In this document: positions 1 through 9,283 of the stretch, in pieces
Layout of the letters: the number at the start of each line of letters is the position of its first letter
How positions within the stretch are numbered: the stretch's first letter is position 1
Assembly (NCBI RefSeq): GCF_001027925.1
Contig: NZ_LECT01000055.1
Span: forward strand, 62,001 to 126,000
Direction: 5' to 3'
Source: Rhodopirellula islandica
GTDB taxonomy: Bacteria > Planctomycetota > Planctomycetia > Pirellulales > Pirellulaceae
DNA: 64,000 nucleotides
Notes under the pieces: model-generated
Databases searched by the model: none
Told to the model about the DNA's origin: nothing
Seen by the model: the letters and a program-made list of their open reading frames with translations, nothing else
Position numbers and translations under genes: made by a program

Positions 1-2
1 TC

Positions 3-647
3 GACACAGAGCTGACCATTTTGGCTTTGGTGGGCATCTTTGTCGCCTCGACGGCCGCCATCTACCAAGCCAACGTCAAACGCTTGCTGGCTTATTCCAG
101 CGTGGCTCAAATCGGTTACATGATTCTCGGAATCAGCATGGCGACTCCGGGTGGCCTGACCGCTGGCATCGTCCACATGTTCAATCACGCTTTGATCAAA
201 GGCGGGTTGTTCATGATCGTCGGTTGCTTCGCGTTGCGACTGGGCAGCGTCAAACTGGAAGACTGGAAGGGTGCCGGCAAAACCATGCCCTGGACGTCGC
301 TCGGATGGGCAATCGGAGGGTTGGCATTGATCGGTGTTCCAGTGACAGCAGGTTTCATCAGCAAATGGTTGTTGCTGACCGCTGCGATGGAAAAAGGCAT
401 GTGGCCGGTGGCGGTGCTGATGCTGTTCAGTTCGTTGCTGGCAGTCGTCTACGTTTGGCGAGTGGTTGAAACGTTGTACTTCAGTGAGCCCACGGCCAAA
501 GTCCTGCGGGCCAAGGAGGCTCCGCTGGGAATGTTGATCCCCACCTACGTCGTCTTGGCGGGAACGTTTGTGTTTGGTGTTTGGACCACCTACTCGGTCG
601 ACCTCGCCGCCGCAGCCGCCGCGGGATTGTTGGGAGCCACACCATGA
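3..647 (+). CDS. Mrp/complex-I-like proton antiporter subunit (MrpD/NuoN type), 5' truncated
   Basis: Only the C-terminal 214 residues are in the window; the frame is open to the left edge, so the start lies upstream. The visible part has the Proton_antipo_M pattern: a polar helix with KRLLAYSS and QIGYM, a helix with FNHALIKGG carrying the conserved lysine, and the TAGFISKW loop between later membrane segments. Family knowledge: such subunits move protons or exchange Na+ for H+ in Mrp antiporters and in complex I. The TGA stop overlaps the next ATG (ATGA), so this is an inner gene of an operon with three more genes downstream. Whether the complex is a true Mrp antiporter or a related proton pump cannot be decided without the upstream genes. 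Confidence 0.9.
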   Translation, partial: DTELTILALVGIFVASTAAIYQANVKRLLAYSSVAQIGYMILGISMATPGGLTAGIVHMFNHALIKGGLFMIVGCFALRLGSVKLEDWKGAGKTMPWTSLGWAIGGLALIGVPVTAGFISKWLLLTAAMEKGMWPVAVLMLFSSLLAVVYVWRVVETLYFSEPTAKVLRAKEAPLGMLIPTYVVLAGTFVFGVWTTYSVDLAAAAAAGLLGATP

Positions 648-2161
648 CCGATTCAATGCAAATCTGGGTGTCGTTGCTGCTGCCGCTGATCGCGTATGTC
701 TTGCTGACTCTGACTGGCAAATCGCCCAACGTTCGCGAAGCCTGCACGCTGACCGTCGCCACCATTCTGTTTCTGTTGACGTGCCGATTGTCCAGCGATG
801 TGTTCGCGGGAGCACGTCCCGAATGGACGTGGGGCGAATGGCTGCCCGGGTTCCAGATCGCCTTCAAAGTCGAACCGCTTGGAATGTTGTTCGCCCTCGT
901 TGCCTCGGGGCTTTGGATCCTGACAACGATCTACGCAATCGGCTACATGCGTGGGCACAATGAAGGCAACCAAACTCGATTTTATGGCTGCTTTGCCTTC
1001 GCCATTTTCGCGGCACTCGCTGCCGCGTACGCGAAGAATCTGTTCACGCTGTTTGTGGCTTACGAGATCATGACGATCTCGACCTACCCGTTGGTGACTC
1101 ACCACGGCAATGAAGAAGCCCGCAACGGCGGCCGCGTTTACCTCGGAATTCTGCTGTCCACCTCGATCGCGTTTTTCATGCTTGCGATCGCCTGGACCTA
1201 CACCTTGGCTGGCACACTGGATTTCACGCTCGGCGGGATCCTGGCCGGTCCAGTGGCCGACGAAAAGATCTCCATCGTGGGCCTCGGCATTTTGCTGGCC
1301 CTGTTTGCTTTCGGAATCGGCAAAGCCGCTTTGATGCCGTTTCACCGCTGGCTGCCCGCGGCGATGGTTGCGCCGACTCCCGTTAGCGCCTTGCTGCACG
1401 CGGTCGCGGTGGTCAAGGTCGGCGTGTTTTCGGTCCTCAAAGTCGTCGTTTATATCTTCGGCTTGGATCTGCTCACGGGCTCCGGCGTGAACCTTTGGCT
1501 GGCTTATGTCGCTGGTTTTTCGCTGGTCGTCGCTTCCTTGGTTGCCATGACGAAGGACAACCTGAAGGCACGGCTGGCCTATTCGACCATCGGCCAGCTC
1601 GCTTACATCACCCTCGGTGCCTTCCTGGCAACGCCCAGCAGCATCATCGGTGGGGGGATGCACATCGCCATGCACGCGGTCGGCAAAATCACGCTGTTCT
1701 TCTGTGCTGGTGCGATCTATGTCGGTGCCCACAAAAAAAACATCAGCGACATGCGTGGCCTTGGCCGTCAGATGCCGTTCACGTTTGGTGCCTTCCTGCT
1801 GGCCTCGGTCAGCATCATTGGATTGCCGCCCGGCGGTGGTGCTTGGAGCAAATGGTTCTTGGCCGTCGGGACCGTGGAAACTCACCAGTACTTGCTGACC
1901 GCTGCCCTGATGTTCAGCTCGCTGCTCAACATCGCCTACTTGATTCCGATTCCGATGCTCGCGTTCATGGGCAAACCCAAAGCAGATGACGCATCCGGTC
2001 ATGACACCCACCATCACGCACCCACCGATGGGATTCACGAAGCCCCGATGATGTGCGTCGTCCCGCTGTGCATCACCGCGATCGGCAGTGTCGCACTGTT
2101 CTTCGCTGCCGACTGGATTTACGAAGCCCTGTTGCCGATCACGCAGACGCCGAACTCATGA
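644..2161 (+). CDS. Mrp/complex-I-like proton antiporter subunit (NuoL/MrpA/MrpD family)
   Basis: A 505-residue polytopic membrane protein. I chose ATG 644, which overlaps the preceding stop, over an in-frame ATG at 581 that would sit deep inside the upstream gene. Conserved proton-channel features are visible: a glutamate in a membrane helix (FVAYEIMT), a lysine in GIGKAALMPFHRWLP, then APTPVSALLHA and VVKVG, and the later KARLAYSTIGQ segment. These are the residues that carry protons in NuoL/M/N and Mrp subunits. A short His-rich loop near residue 450 (GHDTHHHA) lies before the last helix. It is coupled to its neighbours by ATGA overlaps on both sides. It is probably one of several proton channels of a single membrane complex. 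Confidence 0.9.
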   Translation: MTDSMQIWVSLLLPLIAYVLLTLTGKSPNVREACTLTVATILFLLTCRLSSDVFAGARPEWTWGEWLPGFQIAFKVEPLGMLFALVASGLWILTTIYAIGYMRGHNEGNQTRFYGCFAFAIFAALAAAYAKNLFTLFVAYEIMTISTYPLVTHHGNEEARNGGRVYLGILLSTSIAFFMLAIAWTYTLAGTLDFTLGGILAGPVADEKISIVGLGILLALFAFGIGKAALMPFHRWLPAAMVAPTPVSALLHAVAVVKVGVFSVLKVVVYIFGLDLLTGSGVNLWLAYVAGFSLVVASLVAMTKDNLKARLAYSTIGQLAYITLGAFLATPSSIIGGGMHIAMHAVGKITLFFCAGAIYVGAHKKNISDMRGLGRQMPFTFGAFLLASVSIIGLPPGGGAWSKWFLAVGTVETHQYLLTAALMFSSLLNIAYLIPIPMLAFMGKPKADDASGHDTHHHAPTDGIHEAPMMCVVPLCITAIGSVALFFAADWIYEALLPITQTPNS

Positions 2162-2487
2162 GCCACACACCTCCCTCCGACCCCAGTTGGTTCGAACGCC
2201 CCCAAAACATCCACAGGATGATCATCGGCTTGGTGGTCGTTTGCGTGCTGTTGGTTCTCGCAGATTTGTTTTACGAGAACCCACACCCACACTTTGGCAA
2301 AGTCGAAACGTTCTTCGGCTTTCAAGCTTGGTTTGGCTTCATCGCATTTGTGACGGTTGTGTTCCTGGGAGCGATGCTTCGTCCGTTGATCAAGAAACCC
2401 GAAGGCTACTACGACCCGGAACCTGAGAACGAATTCCCCCGTTTGGATCGCCCCGAAGACAACATCAACCCAGGAGACGAAGCATGA
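2158..2487 (+). CDS. Small two-helix membrane protein of the antiporter operon
   Basis: 109 residues. ATG 2158 overlaps the previous stop and is preferred over an upstream in-frame start that would overlap the antiporter gene by about 100 bp. Two hydrophobic segments are clear, about residues 20-37 (MIIGLVVVCVLLVLADL) and 55-75 (FIAFVTVVFLGAML), followed by an acidic hydrophilic tail. I do not recognise a named domain. Its position between two antiporter subunits, with overlapping stops and starts on both sides, suggests a structural subunit of the same complex, comparable in size to the small Mrp or complex-I subunits. That role is inferred from context only. Confidence 0.8.
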   Translation: MSHTPPSDPSWFERPQNIHRMIIGLVVVCVLLVLADLFYENPHPHFGKVETFFGFQAWFGFIAFVTVVFLGAMLRPLIKKPEGYYDPEPENEFPRLDRPEDNINPGDEA

Positions 2488-4223
2488 GTTTCCTATCTGC
2501 TTTGCCACCCGGATGGCCGATGATCGTCGGTGGTCTGTTCCTTTGGTTGCTGCCTAAACGAGCGCAAGCCGCCGGTGCACTCAGCCTGGCGATTCTCAGC
2601 ACCTTGCTGTTCTGGTTCACACCAGTTCTGGCTGCCGATGAAACGGCAAAGACGTTCACGATGCTCGGTGCTGACCTGCACCCCATTCGCGTCGATTCGC
2701 TCAGCCGTCCGTTTGGGTTGGTGTTCCACATCGCCGCCATCGTGTCCGCGATTTATGCGTTGCACGTTCGCGACACGCGTCAACACATCGCTGGCATGGT
2801 CTACGCTGGCGCCGCCATCGGAGCCTGCTGTGCCGGTGACTTGATGACCCTGTTCGTGTTCTGGGAACTCACCGCCATCAGCAGCGTGTTTCTGGTTTGG
2901 GCATCGGACACTCCCGCCGCCTACCGCGCGGGGATGCGTTACCTGATCATTCAAGTCGGCTCGGGTGTGCTGTTGCTGACCGGAGCGGTCATCCAATACG
3001 TCGAAACCGGCTCGTTGAAATTTGAATTGTTCGTCAGCGAAGGACAAACGCTGTTCGGCGACAGTTCGATTTCGCCCGCGGCTTGGTGCATCCTGTTGGC
3101 GTTTGCGATCAAGTGTGCCTTCCCATTGCTGCACAACTGGTTGCAGGATTCTTACCCCAAAGCGACCGTGACCGGCACTGTTTTTCTCAGTGCGTTCACG
3201 ACGAAACTCGCCATTTATTCGCTGGCCCGTGGCTTCGCTGGTTTTGATCCGTTGATCACGATCGGCTGCGTGATGACGTTGTTCCCGATCATCTTCGCGG
3301 TCATCGAAAACGACTTGCGGCGAGTCCTCGCGTATTCCCTCAACAACCAATTGGGCTTCATGGTCGTGGGGGTGGGGATCGGAACGGAGCTTGCCATCAA
3401 CGGAACGGTGGCCCACGCGTTCTGTCACATCATCTACAAATCGTTGTTGTTCATGTCCGTCGGTGCCGTGTTGTTTCGCGTTGGCACCGCCAAAGCAACG
3501 GAACTGGGCGGACTGCACAAATCCATGCCTTGGACCACCGTGTTCTGCATGATCGGTGCGGGAGCGATCTCGGGATTCCCGTTGCTCAGCGGTTTCGTCA
3601 GCAAATCCATGATCATTTCCGCCGCCGGCGAAGAGCACATGTTCGGCGTGTGGATAGTGTTGTTGATCGCCTCCGCCGGGGTGATGGAGCACTCAGGAAT
3701 CAAGATTCCGTTCTTTGCCTTCTTTGCCCATGACAGTGGAAAACGAGTCAAAGAAGCTCCGTGGAACATGTTGCTGGCGATGAGCATCGCGGCCTTCGCC
3801 TGCATTGCCTTGGGCATCGCTTACCCCTTGCTGTACCGGTTGCTGCCCTTTGATGTGGAGTACCACCCGTACACGATCACCCACGTGGTCACTCAGCTAC
3901 AACTGTTGCTCTTCGCTGCACTGGCTTTTGTCGCCTTGATGAAATCGGGCCTGTACCCGGCGGAGCAACGCGCCGTGAACCTGGACACCGATTGGTTCTA
4001 TCGACGACTGATCCCCAAAGCCACACGCGGCGGCCAGGTCGCAATCGAATTGGTCGACCAGACGCTCCGTCACGACTTTTTGCTGACGCTGCGAAGTGCT
4101 CTGCGGATGGTGCAGCGATCGTTCAACGTCAACGGATTGATCGGCCGAACCTGGTCCACCAGCACGATGGCATTTTGGGCGGCGACGCTGCTGGCGATCA
4201 GTTTGGTGCTGTACTACATCTGA
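2484..4223 (+). CDS. Proton antiporter subunit (NuoM/NuoL/MrpD family)
   Basis: 579 residues with about 14 predicted membrane segments. ATG 2484 overlaps the preceding TGA. Family motifs are LFVFWELTAISSVF with the conserved glutamate, AIKCAFPLLHNWLQDSYPKATVTG with lysines in the antiporter core, LRRVLAYS..QLGFM and CHIIYKSLLFM, then SGFPLLSGFVSKS. Around residues 490-560 there is a soluble basic stretch and then one last helix, a C-terminal extension beyond the core. This is the third antiporter-like subunit in the visible operon and the last gene: the next gene starts 300 bp later with an unrelated function. Expected role is proton (or Na+/H+) translocation in the inner membrane. Confidence 0.9.
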   Translation: MSFLSALPPGWPMIVGGLFLWLLPKRAQAAGALSLAILSTLLFWFTPVLAADETAKTFTMLGADLHPIRVDSLSRPFGLVFHIAAIVSAIYALHVRDTRQHIAGMVYAGAAIGACCAGDLMTLFVFWELTAISSVFLVWASDTPAAYRAGMRYLIIQVGSGVLLLTGAVIQYVETGSLKFELFVSEGQTLFGDSSISPAAWCILLAFAIKCAFPLLHNWLQDSYPKATVTGTVFLSAFTTKLAIYSLARGFAGFDPLITIGCVMTLFPIIFAVIENDLRRVLAYSLNNQLGFMVVGVGIGTELAINGTVAHAFCHIIYKSLLFMSVGAVLFRVGTAKATELGGLHKSMPWTTVFCMIGAGAISGFPLLSGFVSKSMIISAAGEEHMFGVWIVLLIASAGVMEHSGIKIPFFAFFAHDSGKRVKEAPWNMLLAMSIAAFACIALGIAYPLLYRLLPFDVEYHPYTITHVVTQLQLLLFAALAFVALMKSGLYPAEQRAVNLDTDWFYRRLIPKATRGGQVAIELVDQTLRHDFLLTLRSALRMVQRSFNVNGLIGRTWSTSTMAFWAATLLAISLVLYYI

Positions 4224-4522
4224 TCGTCTCACTTTCGCTTGAAAACGGGTGCCAACCTTTTGCACCCGCCGCCGGACGACAGTCAAACGATCGGTGTGAC
4301 CCTCGCCATGAAATGGCTGGCCAGAGAGAAACGGTGGGGACGATCGCTCTAAGCAGGTCGGCAGGAGTCTTTCGGCATTTGGACTGTTTCGGTAATCGTT
4401 GTTGCCCCCACGTACAACCGGGGCTAACGCCCAAACGGCTCACATGATTATGCCCGATCATTCCTGCTTACAATGGGCTGATTCTGCAAACGTCAGCCCA
4501 TTCTGAAAACGACTCTCGATCG
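4224..4522. other. Intergenic spacer with a weak hairpin
   Basis: No gene seen. Positions 4246-4252 and 4262-4268 form a 7-bp inverted repeat (CGGGTGC / GCACCCG) shortly after the antiporter operon. It lacks a following T-run, so it is only a weak terminator candidate. The rest of the spacer shows no structure I can name. Confidence 0.4.
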
Positions 4523-6613
4523 ATGCTTCCGCAAAGCCACATGACGCCAACGTCTCCCTTCGGCAGCTCCCCGACGCTGCGGCAGATCGCCGGCCTCGTG
4601 CTCGTGGCGTCTTTCCCCTGGGCACTCTGCCACCAAGCCGATGCGGGAATCAGTGGCGAAAACATCATCGTGGTGGTCAACGCGGAATCCCAGGACTCCC
4701 TGACACTGGCGAATCACTACGTCCGATTGCGTGAGATCCCGCCGACGAACATTGTCTTGCTCGACGAGGTTCCCACCGGACTGCGAGTCTCACTGGATGA
4801 CTTTCGCGAAAAGATCCTGAAACCTGTTTTGACCGAACTGAACCAACGCGGCCTTGGGGCTCACGCTCAGGTGATCGCTTACTCGGCCGGATTTCCCACT
4901 GCAGTCGACATTCGCGAACACACCAAGAGGCTGACCGACGAGAACCAGAAGAAGTATCAACGCCCGGTTGCCTCGATCAACTCAATGACGTTTTTCTACC
5001 GCTGGGTGCTGGCGGATTCACCGGATTACCTTGGTTGGGTCAGTAACTTTTACGCGCGTGGCACGTTCGAACGCCATTTCGCGAATCCGTTTGCGGGCGA
5101 GGCGGGTGAACGATTCGAGGCCGCCGAAGATGCTTCCGAAAACGCCGAATCAACGGAGGATTGGAGCGAAGCGGCGGGCCTTTGGACAGCGATCGCAGAT
5201 GAGTATCCAACGCTCTATCCCGTTCACCTCCGCGCAGCCGAAGCCTATGCCAATGCGGACGAACTCGATTCGGCGGTGCAGCGTCTGGCGATGGCGACCG
5301 CAGGTGGCTGGGCGAATCGGCGTTACGTGGAAGAATCTGAATCACTGCAAAAGCTGAACTCGACCCAAGGTTTCGAGACGATCCTTGCTCAACTGCAAGA
5401 CGTGCCGATGAAGAACCAAGGCCCGGTTCCATTCGCGACCAATGTGGGATGGACCAGCACGGGCCATTCAATCCCCAGCGACAAGGGAGGCATGCCTTAC
5501 CTCCTTTCATGCGTCTTGGGCGTCGTCCACGAACGTGGCAGCACCTTGGAACAGGCCATCGAGGTGCTCGAACGGGCTCGCCAAGCCGACCGAACTTCCC
5601 CCGATGGAACGTTCGGGTTTGCCAAGACGTCCGACGTCCGTGTCACGACCCGAGAACCGTTGTACGCTGAGGCACTCGCTTGGTTGATGTCACGTGACCA
5701 AAACGTCGAGATCTTTGCGTCCAAACTGCCGACGTCCACCAAGCCATACTCCGGGCTGATGTTGGGGGCGGCCAGCTTCGATGCTCGCAAGCGATCTTGG
5801 TCGATGACTCCTGGAGCCATCGCCGAGAACTTGACCAGTTTAGGAGCTGCGTTTGAAACGGGCTCGCAGACCAAGTTGACCGAACTCTTGCACGCGGGGG
5901 CAGCAATCAGCAGCGGCGCCGTGGCCGAGCCCTATGCGTTGGTCCCCAAATTCCCGACACCGATGCTGCACGCCTACTATGCCGAAGGGGTCTCGGCAAT
6001 CGAGGCATTCTATCTCAGCACCACGTCGCCCTATCAATTGCTGATCGTCGGCGATCCGGCATGCCAACCCTTTGCGAAAGCGCCGATTGATTTCGTTCGG
6101 ATCGAGTCGGGAGAAGCGACCGATGACAAAATCCCGGTGAACTTCTTCTGGCAACAACTTCCTGGAAACGCAAACTCGACTGCGACCGCCGCAATTGAAC
6201 TGCATCTGCAAGGCAAACGAATCGCCGTGGCGCGACCAACCAACAAGATCGAGATCAAACTGCCATCCAGCCTGCAAGGGGCGCTGCATTGTCGGGCCGT
6301 TCTGATTGGGCAGCATCCCACACAACCTCATGTGGCAATCACCCAAACGATTGTTCTCGGGAATCCCAACGCCTTGCCCACGATCGAACAAGAAACCGTG
6401 GATGACGAACAGATCCAAGTCAAACTTGCCTGCCCCGACGCGGACCGCATCGAGCTGAAGCACCTGGGCCGCGTCGTCGCCGAAATCGAAGGCCCATCAG
6501 GATCCGTCTCACTCACGCCCACGCAGGTCGGCCGGGGCCCGATCCAACTCGACGCCATCGGACATGTCGGAGAACAAGCCATCCCAGGGGAATCACTGCT
6601 CATCGAATTTTGA
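4523..6613 (+). CDS. TIGR03790 family exported protein
   Basis: 696 residues with a hydrophobic N-terminal segment ending near QADA, consistent with export. The pattern ISGENIIVVVNAESQDS..LANHYVRLREIPPTNIV in the first 100 residues is typical of TIGR03790, a family of unknown function common in planctomycetes and other environmental bacteria. Residues about 195-290 look like a TPR-type helical insert (EAAGLWTAIADEYP, AAEAYANADELDSA). Later segments include GMPYLLSCVLG, SSGAVAEPYAL and the ending region of the family. No good ribosome site precedes ATG 4523; ATG 4541 is an alternative start. It is convergent with the nucleoside hydrolase gene, 40 bp away. The function is unknown. Confidence 0.8.
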   Translation: MLPQSHMTPTSPFGSSPTLRQIAGLVLVASFPWALCHQADAGISGENIIVVVNAESQDSLTLANHYVRLREIPPTNIVLLDEVPTGLRVSLDDFREKILKPVLTELNQRGLGAHAQVIAYSAGFPTAVDIREHTKRLTDENQKKYQRPVASINSMTFFYRWVLADSPDYLGWVSNFYARGTFERHFANPFAGEAGERFEAAEDASENAESTEDWSEAAGLWTAIADEYPTLYPVHLRAAEAYANADELDSAVQRLAMATAGGWANRRYVEESESLQKLNSTQGFETILAQLQDVPMKNQGPVPFATNVGWTSTGHSIPSDKGGMPYLLSCVLGVVHERGSTLEQAIEVLERARQADRTSPDGTFGFAKTSDVRVTTREPLYAEALAWLMSRDQNVEIFASKLPTSTKPYSGLMLGAASFDARKRSWSMTPGAIAENLTSLGAAFETGSQTKLTELLHAGAAISSGAVAEPYALVPKFPTPMLHAYYAEGVSAIEAFYLSTTSPYQLLIVGDPACQPFAKAPIDFVRIESGEATDDKIPVNFFWQQLPGNANSTATAAIELHLQGKRIAVARPTNKIEIKLPSSLQGALHCRAVLIGQHPTQPHVAITQTIVLGNPNALPTIEQETVDDEQIQVKLACPDADRIELKHLGRVVAEIEGPSGSVSLTPTQVGRGPIQLDAIGHVGEQAIPGESLLIEF

Positions 6614-6653
6614 GCATCCCCGTAGGGCACCGTTCCCAACGTCAGTCAGCGAC

Positions 6654-7706
6654 TCAGTGGTCGCTGATATCGCGAGGCGGTTGGCTCGAAAGAGCCCGCT
6701 GAATTTCAACCACACGAATCGCCTGCTCGGAACTCATCTCCAGCAACTGATCACGCCCATTCGCATCAGGGCGGAACTCGGTGAAGCCCTTGTCATCCAC
6801 GACCACGCGGCCAGGCGGAGACAGCCCAAAGTAGTGATCAGCCGGACGCACGGCGTGCAGCACGCTGGTCAAATCCCAAGTGGGCCGATCATGGTTGGGA
6901 CCACTGTGCAACAAATAGGCTTCGCGTACCGGGTGATGCGGCACATAGGAAAAATCGCGAGCGATGCTTTCGCGTGGGTAGGCCGCCGCAATCCCAATCC
7001 GGTAATCACTCCACACCACCGGCACCTCATCGGGCGATCGATCCGCGAACCGTTGCATCGCGCCGATTCCATTGACGACGTTGGCTTCATCGTGCCGCGG
7101 CTTGCCGAGTGTGGGTCCGAAACATCCCGCCATGACTGAGATCAGCTTGCACTTCTTGCGAAGCAATTCCACCCCATTCAGCGGACTGAATTGGTCGCCT
7201 TGAGAATCCAACAGATCCGCCAAGTTCGTTGCCAGGCCAACCTGAATGATGACCACACTGCCATCATCGGAATCCGCCAATGTCTGCCGCAGCACATCCA
7301 CCGCGGTGGGGGCGTCATCGCTGCTGAGCAAGTCATGCGGGTATCGGAATCGATCGCCATCGCGTGTCTTGCACAGTTTCAGGTAGCGACTTTCGCGACG
7401 CTGAGCTTCCCGCGTTGCTCCGATGGGAAGATCACCGCGGCCATAAAACGTGTTGATCGCATCGACGAACGGAGCCGCCAGCGGATTGACCTTGGAGATC
7501 GTCACGGCTTTGAGTTCGCACTCACCACGGTCTTGCATGGCGTGCAACATGGCCAGCGCCAGCACATCGTCGCAGTCCCCCGTGATGTCGGTATCAAAAA
7601 TGACCGGCAATGGCGTTGCCGTCGTCGCAGAATCGGATTCCGCGCGGAGAGCCGAGCCATCGATCGCTGCCAGCGCGATCAAACACAAAATCATTTGTCG
7701 AAGCAT
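6654..7706 (-). CDS. Exported nucleoside hydrolase family protein
   Basis: 350 residues with a signal peptide (MILCLIALAAIDGSALRAES). After it comes VIFDTDITGDCDDVLALAML, the aspartate cluster that binds Ca2+ in inosine/uridine-preferring nucleoside hydrolases, which split N-glycosidic bonds of nucleosides. NTFYGRGDLPIG and a C-terminal DRPTWDLTSVL also match the family. An exported form suggests nucleoside scavenging in the periplasm; this is inference. A clear paralogue with the same motifs lies at 22583-23635. The canonical DTDxGxDDD spacing is altered by one residue (TGDCDD), so substrate and activity are uncertain. The phosphatase gene upstream is on the same strand but 349 bp away. Confidence 0.85.
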   Translation of the reverse strand: MLRQMILCLIALAAIDGSALRAESDSATTATPLPVIFDTDITGDCDDVLALAMLHAMQDRGECELKAVTISKVNPLAAPFVDAINTFYGRGDLPIGATREAQRRESRYLKLCKTRDGDRFRYPHDLLSSDDAPTAVDVLRQTLADSDDGSVVIIQVGLATNLADLLDSQGDQFSPLNGVELLRKKCKLISVMAGCFGPTLGKPRHDEANVVNGIGAMQRFADRSPDEVPVVWSDYRIGIAAAYPRESIARDFSYVPHHPVREAYLLHSGPNHDRPTWDLTSVLHAVRPADHYFGLSPPGRVVVDDKGFTEFRPDANGRDQLLEMSSEQAIRVVEIQRALSSQPPRDISDH

Positions 7707-8055
7707 CGATACAGTTCTCTTGAATCACGAGATGTTGGGGGCAACCGTCTAGGTCGAGCAAGTCAAACTTGCTGACTTGCAACCGCCTCCCAAACGGGGC
7801 GGACACAGAGACCACCAATTCGTTGGCGTCTTCGACCTCCTTGGACGCCCCAAAAGGGACTTTCCCTCGCCCTAGAGAACTATAGACCTGAGTGCGGCAA
7901 CACGCACCCCCGCCAACGGAGGCGATTCCCTGCTTCCCGGCAACCAGCGATTCAACGTCACTGCCGCCACCGCGTTTCCAACGCCACCCACCACGACGAA
8001 GAGCCACCGCGAAATGTCTTTCGCAGTGGCTCACTGTTGAGTCGGAGATCAAATC
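7707..8055. other. Intergenic spacer between phosphatase and nucleoside hydrolase genes
   Basis: No credible gene. It contains the stem-loop at 8001-8032 just after the phosphatase gene and a short inverted repeat (GCAAGTCAAACTTGC) near 7755-7770. A TATAGT hexamer on the minus strand near 7878 could be a -10 box for the nucleoside hydrolase gene, but I see no good -35. Confidence 0.4.
8001..8032 (-). terminator. Stem-loop after the phosphatase gene
   Basis: Arms at 8001-8014 (GAGCCACCGCGAAA) and 8019-8032 (TTTCGCAGTGGCTC) pair with one mismatch around a 4-base loop. It lies 24 bp beyond the stop of the gene ending at 8056 on the minus strand. There is no strong U-tract, so termination is likely but not certain. 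Confidence 0.45.
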
Positions 8056-8883
8056 TCACTTTTTCAGCAGAGCCAAGACCGCCTCGTGAAGGTGACCGTT
8101 GGTGCCCACGCCATCACCTCCGCGGACGGTGTCGATGCCTTTCCAAGACGTGAAGCGTCCGCCCGCTTCGCTGAGGATCGGAGCCATCGCGGCAACGTCC
8201 CAGGCATTGCAAATCGGATCGACCATCAAGTCCGCTCGGCCAGTCGCGACCATCGCGTAGCCATAGCCATCGCCCCAAGTTCGTGTCAGCCACGTGTCTC
8301 GCTGCAAGGCATCAAAGACATCGCTGTCACCGCGCGGGCCATCGCCTCGATCGCCAAACGACTTCGCTTCGCTGGTGACGAAGACCGCCTTCGACAAATC
8401 GGTTTGCTCCGACACATGAGCTTCGCTCCAGGTCTTCAGGTCGTCGCTGTGGTAACAACCACTGCCCAATGCGGCGACGACGATCTGATCGGTCGCGGGA
8501 AGGTAGATGACTCCGCCAAACGGGGTCTCGTCGCATTCCAGTGCCAACAAGGTGCTGTACAACGGCACGCCGCAGATGAACGACTTGGTTCCGTCGATCG
8601 GATCGACCACCCATCGGTAACGGCTGACGCCTTCACTGTCAGCAAATTCTTCCCCGGCAATCGCGTCCTCGGGAAATTGCTCAGCGACCAATTGACGGAC
8701 CAATTGCTCGGCTTCTCGGTCAGCGATTGTCACCGGGGAATCATCGGATTTCCGATCCACCGACAAGGATGCCTTTCCGAAATGAGTCAGTGTGTGCTGG
8801 CCAGCTTTCAAAGCAATGTCGACCATCGCGGTCAATCGTCCACCGTGTTCCGATTGCCACTGGGCGGGAGTCCAATCCGACAT
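8056..8883 (-). CDS. hisN: Inositol monophosphatase family phosphatase, probable histidinol-phosphatase
   Basis: 275 residues; I use ATG 8883 (MSDWTPAQWQ) because the extra upstream codons are low-complexity and not family-like. The Mg2+-binding motifs of the FIG superfamily are present: GEEF at residues 77-80, WVVDPIDGTKSF around 91-102, and CNAWDVAAMAPIL near the C-terminal end. This set, with the DREAEQLVR segment, is characteristic of the HisN-type histidinol-phosphatase branch, which removes phosphate from L-histidinol phosphate in histidine synthesis. Inositol-1-phosphatase or 3'(2'),5'-bisphosphate nucleotidase activity cannot be excluded from sequence. There are no histidine genes nearby, so the specific assignment rests on motif similarity. 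Confidence 0.75.
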   Translation of the reverse strand: MSDWTPAQWQSEHGGRLTAMVDIALKAGQHTLTHFGKASLSVDRKSDDSPVTIADREAEQLVRQLVAEQFPEDAIAGEEFADSEGVSRYRWVVDPIDGTKSFICGVPLYSTLLALECDETPFGGVIYLPATDQIVVAALGSGCYHSDDLKTWSEAHVSEQTDLSKAVFVTSEAKSFGDRGDGPRGDSDVFDALQRDTWLTRTWGDGYGYAMVATGRADLMVDPICNAWDVAAMAPILSEAGGRFTSWKGIDTVRGGDGVGTNGHLHEAVLALLKK

Positions 8884-9283
8884 GAGTATCCAAAGATGTG
8901 AGCGGGAAGGTAAATGGGAAGGTGAGCGTGGAGTGAAACGAAAACCAGGAACGTCAACGACGGTCGAGCCTCGGCAATTGCCTGCCATCAACGCTCATGC
9001 CACCAATCTAGATGAGCAAGCCAACGCCATGCCACCCGGGCGCCATCCATTCGCGGTGGACCGCTGCCTGTTTGTCCAGAAAAACCCGCCAGCTGGTCTC
9101 GGAGCCTCCGCCCCGAATTACCAACGCAGACTCCTCCGGAGCCATCCACATTCGCCCCGGACGGGGCCGGCATCGTTAGCTCGGGGCGGAAGCCCCGAGA
9201 ACGTTCGCGGAGATCCCAGCGCCGCCCCGGACGGGGCCGACGTCGTTGACGTGGCGTGACCTGCCTGACCCCAAAACGATTGA
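8884..9283. other. Intergenic spacer with GC-rich palindromic repeats
   Basis: No credible gene. Two direct copies of a 25-bp unit (beginning CGCCCCGGACGGGGCCG) lie at 9153-9177 and 9223-9247, 70 bp apart, each with a small internal palindrome. Between them is a perfect hairpin, CTCGGGGC at 9180-9187 and GCCCCGAG at 9192-9199. These resemble REP-like intergenic repeats; similar GC-rich palindromes recur in other spacers of this window. Confidence 0.6.
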